Both the position numbers and the translations under genes were made by a program. Positions 6,209 to 10,591 of a stretch of DNA of 10,591 bases are shown in pieces (the first letter of the stretch is position 1; each line of letters starts with the position of its first letter). A model generated the notes under the pieces. It was not told the origin of the DNA, searched no databases, and worked only from the letters and a program-made list of their open reading frames with translations. The DNA is from FEN-1219 sp035548835 (GTDB taxonomy: Bacteria > Pseudomonadota > Gammaproteobacteria > Steroidobacterales > Rariloculaceae): positions 1 through 10,591 of the forward strand of contig DASZSB010000177.1 of NCBI GenBank assembly GCA_035548835.1, read 5' to 3'.

Positions 6209-8776
6209 TCACCACTCACGGGCGGCGCCTCGGGCCAACGCTGCGAGCTCCGCGCTGCGCGTCAGGGGTGCGTAGGCTCCGTCGTGCTCCGGCGAATCGT
6301 CGAGGAACACGCGCGTATCGCCGGCCGCGAACTCCCGTGCGAGCTCCTCGAGCTGCGCGCGCCACTGCGCCACCTGCGCGGGCCAGTCTGCGGCAAGGCG
6401 CGCGGAGCGGCCGCGGAACGCATCCGGCGGCCACACTCCCGAGTAGCTCGTGCCGTCCGGGCGCACGCGTGCGATGACGGCGGCGCCGAGCGTGTCCGCC
6501 GCCTGGATGGCGTACAGCGGTACCTGTGCCTCCCTCAGCCGCGGCGCGAACCAGTCGGCGCTCGTGGCGCGGTCGCCCGTCTTGTAGTCGATCACGGCTA
6601 CCGTGCCATCGGCGAGACGGTCCAGCCGGTCGATCCGCACCTGGAGCGTCCACCGATCGAGGTGCACGGTCCTGCGCTGCTCCACGGCCATGACCTCGAA
6701 GGGGGCGCGTGCGCGCTCGGCATCGAGCCAGGCCGCAAGCAACGCCATCAGCTGCTCGACCTCGAGGTCGTACAACGCCCGCAGTGGGCGCCGCGCGCTT
6801 GCGAACACGTCGTTCAGCCCGCGTTCCGCCGCGCGCGCGACGTCGCCCTCCGACGTCGCCGACAGCGCGGCCTGCGCAGGCAGGTGCTCGAGCAGTTGCT
6901 CCAGGGCGCGGTGGACCGCGATGCCCCGCAGCCGATTCGAGAGCCCGAAGCCGATCGGCTCGAGCGGCCGCGCACGCAGGCGATAACGGCAGAACGCGAG
7001 CAGCGGGTTGCCCGCCTGCCGGTTCAGCATGCTGGCGCCGCCCGGCAGGTTCGTGCCGGAAAATGCCGGCGGCGGATCCGGCACGGTGTGCCGCGTGCGC
7101 CGCGGGCCCGTTGCGCAGGCGACGTCAAGGGGCTCCACAAGGTCCTTCGTCGCGAGCGGCCAGGCGCGGATGGCGGGGCTCGGCTCGGTTTCGTAGTCGT
7201 AGACGCGCGCGGGCCAGCTCACGATGAGGTCCGGAACGCGACGCACGAGGCGCTCGAGCGCGCGCGCCGAGCGGTCGCGTGCGTCCTGCGGGGTCGATCG
7301 CGGCATCCCGTGCGCCCGTTGCAGTGCCCTCGGCAACAGCGGATTGCCGTGCGGAGCCTCGGGCCAGAAGGCATCGGTGAATCCCGTCGCCCACGCCGCC
7401 GCGTAGCCCGGCCCCACCTGCTCGATGCGGCTCAGCAGATGCACGCCGCGTACCGGCGCCGGCGCGGGCGCCGGGCTCGCGAGGATGCTCTCGAGCTCGA
7501 ACAGTGCTGCGTCGATCGAAAGCTCGCCGAGTACGGGTGTCAGGCGTGCGAGCTCGTCCAGCGCCGATTGCCAGCCGAGCAGGCGTGGACCCGTCGGCGG
7601 CGGTGTCCAGCCGAGCTCGATCAGACACCGGCTCCAGAGGTGTGCCCACCGGCCGGGCGTGGCGCGTCGCGTTGCACCGACCACGGCGAGCGCTGCCCGG
7701 ATCTGCTGTCCGGACAGCGGCAGCTTCTGGTCGAGCAGAGCGGCGAGCCCACATTGTCGGTACGCGGTTGCAAACGACGTCTGGGAGCGCAGCTCCGTGC
7801 GCAGCTGCGTTTCGAGCAGCGCGCGCCCCGCCCGCTCGGCCGGTGACGCGGCGAAGGCGCGGCTACGCAGCCAACCGCCGAAGGCCGTGCAAGGTGTGCC
7901 GGGCGCCAACAGAGTCAGCGCATTGAACGCCGCACCGAGTGTTGCGTCGGTGCCGAGCGCCGCGCCGCCGTTCCACACGGGCAGGCCGCGGTCCGGCCCG
8001 AGGATCGCGGCGGCGACGCGTTCGACCTCGGCGCGCCGCTCTGCGAGACCCGCGACGACGACGGCGACTCGCGCCGTGGGGTTCGCGTCCAGCTTGCTGC
8101 GTGCCCAGGTCAGCGCGGCGCGCAGCTCGTCGACGGTATCGGCGAGCCGCACCGTTCTCTGCCGTGGCTGCGCGGCCGCCGGCGCCTCCTGGTGCCCGAC
8201 GCCAATGCCGCTCGCTGCGAGCCGGGCGAGCAAGGCCTCGCGGGCCGGATGGGACTCCTCGAGGTCCGTCAGCAGAACCGGCGGTGCCGTCGGTGGCAGC
8301 GAAGTCGCGAGGCGCGTTTCGAGCTCCACCCGATCCACCCAGCCGTGAGCCTCGAGTCGCTCGCGGTAGCTCCGGCACCAGCCGAGCAGCGCGCGGTAAT
8401 CGAGCTGGCCCGCCCCGGCGCGCTCGCGCAGCGGGTCGATCTGCCAGCGATGCAGCAGCTCCCAGGCGGCCGCCGCCCAGGCGGCGACGCCCTCCTGCGC
8501 GATGAGCTCGCCGGCTTCGCTGGATTCGGCAATGACCCGGCGCCACAAGGCGTGCGACTGTCCGGGTGTCAGCGGCGGCGTCCGCGCTTCCGCGCCCGCG
8601 AGCCACAGGCTCTCGAGCCAGGCCGGGTAGGTCGCGATGTCGGGTGTGGCCCACGCAGCCACACCGCAGTCGATCTCTGCCGCGGCCAGATGCAATTCCC
8701 ATTGCCGGGCCGACAGGCCATCGGCCACGACGATCGTCGGGCGCCGGCTCGCTGCGCCCGATCGTTCGTGATTCAT
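6209..8776 (-). CDS. AddB-like PD-(D/E)XK nuclease ('probable DNA repair protein' family, TIGR03623-like)
   Basis: This 855-aa protein resembles the AddB-related 'probable DNA repair protein' family, whose members are about 900 aa and sit beside an AddA-like helicase. It should be the second subunit of the end-resection complex. The C-terminal nuclease is intact: G-x-x-x-H at RGIAVHRALE (H622), D716 in RIDRLDRL, D730-x-K732 in VIDYKTGD, and a following QVPLYAIQA helix. The N-terminal ~550 residues look like a degenerate helicase fold, with elements such as VAVVVAGLAERRAEVERV and LLSRIEQVGPGYAAAWATG. There is no GK[ST] Walker A anywhere, so it is unlikely to be a motor. A cysteine stands before the nuclease (AFCRYRL), where AddB has its first Fe-S ligand. 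No cysteine follows it, so an Fe-S clasp seems absent. The ATG at 8776 is the only sensible start because the frame is closed upstream by the alaA stop; no good ribosome site is visible. It lies 27 bp after alaA and 4 bp before the addA-like ATG. Confidence 0.88.
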   Translation of the reverse strand: MNHERSGAASRRPTIVVADGLSARQWELHLAAAEIDCGVAAWATPDIATYPAWLESLWLAGAEARTPPLTPGQSHALWRRVIAESSEAGELIAQEGVAAWAAAAWELLHRWQIDPLRERAGAGQLDYRALLGWCRSYRERLEAHGWVDRVELETRLATSLPPTAPPVLLTDLEESHPAREALLARLAASGIGVGHQEAPAAAQPRQRTVRLADTVDELRAALTWARSKLDANPTARVAVVVAGLAERRAEVERVAAAILGPDRGLPVWNGGAALGTDATLGAAFNALTLLAPGTPCTAFGGWLRSRAFAASPAERAGRALLETQLRTELRSQTSFATAYRQCGLAALLDQKLPLSGQQIRAALAVVGATRRATPGRWAHLWSRCLIELGWTPPPTGPRLLGWQSALDELARLTPVLGELSIDAALFELESILASPAPAPAPVRGVHLLSRIEQVGPGYAAAWATGFTDAFWPEAPHGNPLLPRALQRAHGMPRSTPQDARDRSARALERLVRRVPDLIVSWPARVYDYETEPSPAIRAWPLATKDLVEPLDVACATGPRRTRHTVPDPPPAFSGTNLPGGASMLNRQAGNPLLAFCRYRLRARPLEPIGFGLSNRLRGIAVHRALEQLLEHLPAQAALSATSEGDVARAAERGLNDVFASARRPLRALYDLEVEQLMALLAAWLDAERARAPFEVMAVEQRRTVHLDRWTLQVRIDRLDRLADGTVAVIDYKTGDRATSADWFAPRLREAQVPLYAIQAADTLGAAVIARVRPDGTSYSGVWPPDAFRGRSARLAADWPAQVAQWRAQLEELAREFAAGDTRVFLDDSPEHDGAYAPLTRSAELAALARGAAREW

Positions 8777-8784
8777 GGACGGCG

Positions 8785-8808
8785 GGTCGTCAGGGTGCGG
8801 TCGTCAGG
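8785..8808. repeat. Imperfectly spaced 10-bp direct repeat at the alaA / addB-like junction
   Basis: GGTCGTCAGG occurs at 8785-8794 and again at 8799-8808, separated by GTGC, giving a 14-bp period. The right-hand copy contains the alaA stop codon (TGA on the - strand). It may be the scar of a small slippage duplication that set the 27-bp spacing between the genes. It is short, so chance is possible. Confidence 0.35.
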
Positions 8809-10054
8809 CGGTCTCGAGCTTCGGCGGTCGATCGGCGATCTGCGCGAGCACGTGCTCGATCCGCTGAAACACTTCTGCGAGGCGCGCCTCTTCAGGCAGC
8901 AACGTGATTCGGAAGTGGTCGCGGTCCGGCCCGTTGAAGCTGGATCCGGGAGCGATCAGCACGTGCTGCTGCTCGAGCAGTTCCATGGCGAACTGCTCGT
9001 CGTCGAAGCCCGGCAGCCGCTGTTTGTCCACGCCGATGAATGCATACATGGCGCCGCGGGGAGCCACGAGCTCGAGATACCGGCTCTTCTCTACGCCATC
9101 GAGGATGGCCTTGCGCGACTGATAGAGTCGGCCGCCCGGCGAGCAGAGCCGGCCGATGCTCTGGAATCCCCCGAGCGCCGTTTGCACGGCCCACTGTCCC
9201 GGCACGTTGCTGCACAGGCGCAGCGCCGCGAGCAGATCGAGCGCGCCGAGGTAGCGTTCCGACCGGTCAACGGTGCCGCTGAACGATACCCAGCCCACGC
9301 GGTAGCCGCACGCGCGGTAGACCTTCGACAGACCGCTGAACGTCGCGCACAGCGTGTCGGTGCAGAGCGTGGCCATCGGCACGAACTCGGCGCCGTCGTA
9401 CAGCACCTGGTCGTAGATCTCGTCGCTCATGACGACGAGGTGATGGCGCTCCGCGATCCGCGCGAGCGCGGTCAGGCGCTCGCGGTCGTAGACGGCACCG
9501 GTCGGATTGTTGGGATTGATGACCACGAGCGCGCGCGTGCGCGGCGTGATCAACGCTTCGACCGCCTCGGGATCCGGGTTGAAGCCGTGTGACTCGGGGC
9601 ACGGGTAATAGACGGCCTTGCCGCCGTTGAGCACCGTGGCGGCCGTCCACAGCGGATAGTCGGGGCTCGGAATCAGCACCTCGTCGCCGGGGTTCAGCAG
9701 CCCGCGCAGGGTGAGATCGATCAACTCGCTGACGCCGTTGCCGATGAACACGTGCTCGGCCGTGACGCCATCGACCCCGCGCGACTGCTGCTGCATCACG
9801 ACGGCTTCGCGCGCCGGGAAGATGCCCTTCTGGTTCGAGTACGCCTCGGCCGACGGCAGGTTCTCGATCATCGCGAGACGCATCGTCTCGGGCGTCCGCA
9901 GACCGAACAGTCCGGGGTTGCCGATGTTCAGCTGGACGATCTCGTAGCCTTGCCGCTCGAGCTCGTGCGCACGGCGGGCGAGCCGGCCGCGGATCTCGTA
10001 GCGGACATTCTTGAGCTTGGTGCTCGCCTCGATCTCGTGGGAATGACGCAACAC
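8804..10054 (-). CDS. alaA: Alanine-synthesising aminotransferase AlaA (pyridoxal phosphate-dependent)
   Basis: AlaA (416 aa; E. coli AlaA about 405) transfers the amino group of glutamate to pyruvate, making alanine and 2-oxoglutarate in the cytoplasm. It is a class I/II fold-type I aminotransferase. The match to E. coli AlaA is visible along the whole length: KLKNVRYEIRG near the N-terminus, LNIGNP, IGNGVSELI, SPDYPLWTAA, INPNNPTGAVY (N183), SDEIYDQVLYD (D211, Y214 binding the cofactor), GLSKVYR with the Schiff-base lysine K244, RLCSNVPGQWA with TALGG, PRGAMYAF, and R382 in HFRIT for the substrate carboxylate. The start is a GTG at 10054, immediately followed by TTG. A GGAAGG ribosome site 9 nt upstream fits the GTG. 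The conserved part begins about 13 residues in. It is the first gene of a probable operon with the two repair genes. Function is firm at family level; the closely related AlaC and Asp/Tyr aminotransferases fit the motifs less well. Confidence 0.93.
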   Translation of the reverse strand: MLRHSHEIEASTKLKNVRYEIRGRLARRAHELERQGYEIVQLNIGNPGLFGLRTPETMRLAMIENLPSAEAYSNQKGIFPAREAVVMQQQSRGVDGVTAEHVFIGNGVSELIDLTLRGLLNPGDEVLIPSPDYPLWTAATVLNGGKAVYYPCPESHGFNPDPEAVEALITPRTRALVVINPNNPTGAVYDRERLTALARIAERHHLVVMSDEIYDQVLYDGAEFVPMATLCTDTLCATFSGLSKVYRACGYRVGWVSFSGTVDRSERYLGALDLLAALRLCSNVPGQWAVQTALGGFQSIGRLCSPGGRLYQSRKAILDGVEKSRYLELVAPRGAMYAFIGVDKQRLPGFDDEQFAMELLEQQHVLIAPGSSFNGPDRDHFRITLLPEEARLAEVFQRIEHVLAQIADRPPKLETA

Positions 10055-10063
10055 GAACGATTA

Positions 10064-10069
10064 CCTTCC
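10064..10069 (-). promoter_or_regulatory. Ribosome binding site of alaA
   Basis: On the - strand GGAAGG stands 9 nt before the GTG at 10054. It is the strongest Shine-Dalgarno-like sequence seen in the window and decides for GTG over the adjacent TTG as the start of alaA. Confidence 0.6.
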
Positions 10070-10085
10070 GAAGAATCAGGCTGGG

Positions 10086-10114
10086 TTCTTACCACGCCGC
10101 CGCCCGCGGGCCAA
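10086..10114 (-). promoter_or_regulatory. Candidate sigma-70-type promoter for the alaA-addB-addA operon
   Basis: In the 93-bp gap between the sulfurtransferase stop and alaA, the - strand reads TTGGCC (10114-10109), a 17-bp spacer, then TAAGAA (10091-10086). The -10 is preceded by TGG, as in an extended -10 element. The -35 matches consensus at 4 of 6 and the -10 at 3 of 6. Transcription would begin near 10079, leaving a leader of about 25 nt that contains the alaA ribosome site. The spacing is good but the -10 is weak, so this is only a candidate. Confidence 0.28.
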
Positions 10115-10147
10115 GGGCCGGGTTCGCGCGGGGCTTGCGGAGGTCGT

Positions 10148-10591
10148 CTAGGGCTCCGGGCCGGTCCGGATCGGCCGCTGCGGATCCCTGATCCACTCGC
10201 TCCACGAGCCGGCGTACAGCTGGCCGCCGTCGAGTCCCGCGACGGCCATTGCGAGCAGCAGGTGGCACGCGGTCACGCCCGACCCACACATCGCGATGAG
10301 CTGTTGCGGTGCGCGCCCGTCGAGCAGCTGCGTGAGGTCGCGGCGCAGGTCCGCCGCGGGGCGAAACGTGCCGCCCGCCGTCACGATGTTCGAGAATGGC
10401 CAGTTGCGGGCTCCTGGCACGTGACCCGCGACGGGATCGATCGGCTCCTGCTCGCCGCGATAACGCGGTGCACCGCGCGCGTCGACCAGGAGGTCCCCCG
10501 CCCTCTGCCTCGCCGGGAGGTCGGTCGTAGCGACGACCGCGGCGGCGGCGCGGGGCGACACCGGGTACCGGCGCGCCTGCACGCTCGGTGG
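10148..10591 (-). CDS. sseA: 3-mercaptopyruvate sulfurtransferase (SseA-type), C-terminal rhodanese domain (5' partial)
   Basis: The visible 147 codons are the catalytic C-terminal rhodanese domain of a two-domain sulfurtransferase; the inactive N-terminal domain lies beyond the right edge. The enzyme moves sulfur from 3-mercaptopyruvate (or thiosulfate) to an acceptor through a cysteine persulfide. Family motifs are DARGAPRYRGE, EPIDPVAGHVPGARN, and the active-site loop CGSGVTA, whose cysteine codon is at 10288-10286. A closing YAGSWSEW follows, and then the typical short tail DPQRPI. The CG-S-GVTA loop is the form seen in mercaptopyruvate sulfurtransferases such as E. coli SseA rather than the CRxGx[R/T] loop of thiosulfate-specific rhodaneses. 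The GTG at 10582 is an internal valine, not the start. The TAG stop at 10150-10148 is followed by a 93-bp gap before alaA on the same strand. No clear terminator is seen, so read-through into alaA is possible. Confidence 0.9.
   Translation of the reverse strand, partial: PPSVQARRYPVSPRAAAAVVATTDLPARQRAGDLLVDARGAPRYRGEQEPIDPVAGHVPGARNWPFSNIVTAGGTFRPAADLRRDLTQLLDGRAPQQLIAMCGSGVTACHLLLAMAVAGLDGGQLYAGSWSEWIRDPQRPIRTGPEP

Noticed and set aside
6125..9592. Long + strand open frames (573 and 466 codons) opposite the AddB-like gene and alaA
   Set aside because: Same codon-phase effect. The AddB-like gene and alaA share a reading frame, which lets one antisense frame run across the end of both. Composition is Arg/Gln/Glu-rich with no domain.
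10096..10135. GC-rich inverted repeat (CCCGCG ... CGCGGG) in the gap after the sulfurtransferase gene, tested as a terminator
   Set aside because: The loop is long, the stem is only about 6 bp in a region of nearly pure G and C, and there is no T run on the - strand after it.
1..10591. Search for a mobile element, defence island, CRISPR array or toxin-antitoxin pair
   Set aside because: All sequence is taken up by recognisable secretion, repair and metabolic genes with uniform GC-rich codon use. No transposase, integrase, repeat array or small paired genes were seen. The helicase-nuclease pair fits AddAB-type repair better than a defence system.

Overview
The window is a GC-rich stretch of what looks like a proteobacterial chromosome. 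It is most likely gammaproteobacterial, near Xanthomonadales, Nevskiales or Steroidobacteraceae. That guess rests on three things: a type II secretion operon that includes gspN, an AddAB-type helicase/nuclease pair of the kind found in such genomes in place of RecBCD, and an AlaA closely resembling the E. coli protein. The taxonomic placement is inference. I see no rRNA, tRNA, CRISPR, insertion sequence, phage gene or attachment site. Gene density is close to 100 percent.

Layout. On the + strand (1-2900) is the 3' end of a general secretory operon: the C-terminal half of gspK, then complete gspL, gspM and gspN. They are packed with 1-nt gaps or 4-bp overlaps, and three of the genes start at TTG, ATG and GTG in turn. 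On the - strand (10591 down to 2884) are, in transcription order, the C-terminal part of a 3-mercaptopyruvate sulfurtransferase (sseA-like, running off the right edge), a 93-bp gap, alaA (alanine-forming aminotransferase), an AddB-like PD-(D/E)XK nuclease of the 'probable DNA repair protein' family, and an AddA-like UvrD helicase-nuclease. The last three genes are separated by 27 bp and 4 bp, so they look like one operon. The two blocks converge, and the ends of gspN and the addA-like gene overlap by 17 bp.

How the genes work together. GspK is a minor pseudopilin at the pseudopilus tip. GspL and GspM form the inner-membrane platform that connects the pseudopilus to the GspE ATPase. GspN is an accessory envelope component. 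On the other strand, the AddA-like and AddB-like proteins are expected to form a double-strand-break resection complex. One subunit carries a complete set of SF1 helicase motifs. Both subunits keep nuclease residues. The AddB-like subunit has no Walker A motif and no C-terminal cysteines for an Fe-S clasp. AlaA and the sulfurtransferase are metabolic neighbours with no obvious link to repair.

I did not find a convincing undescribed system. The points most worth checking are the reduced architecture of the AddB-like subunit, the alaA-addB-addA arrangement, a cysteine pair in periplasmic GspL, and the convergent overlap. Very long antisense reading frames lie opposite most genes. They are explained by codon phase and GC content and are not annotated.
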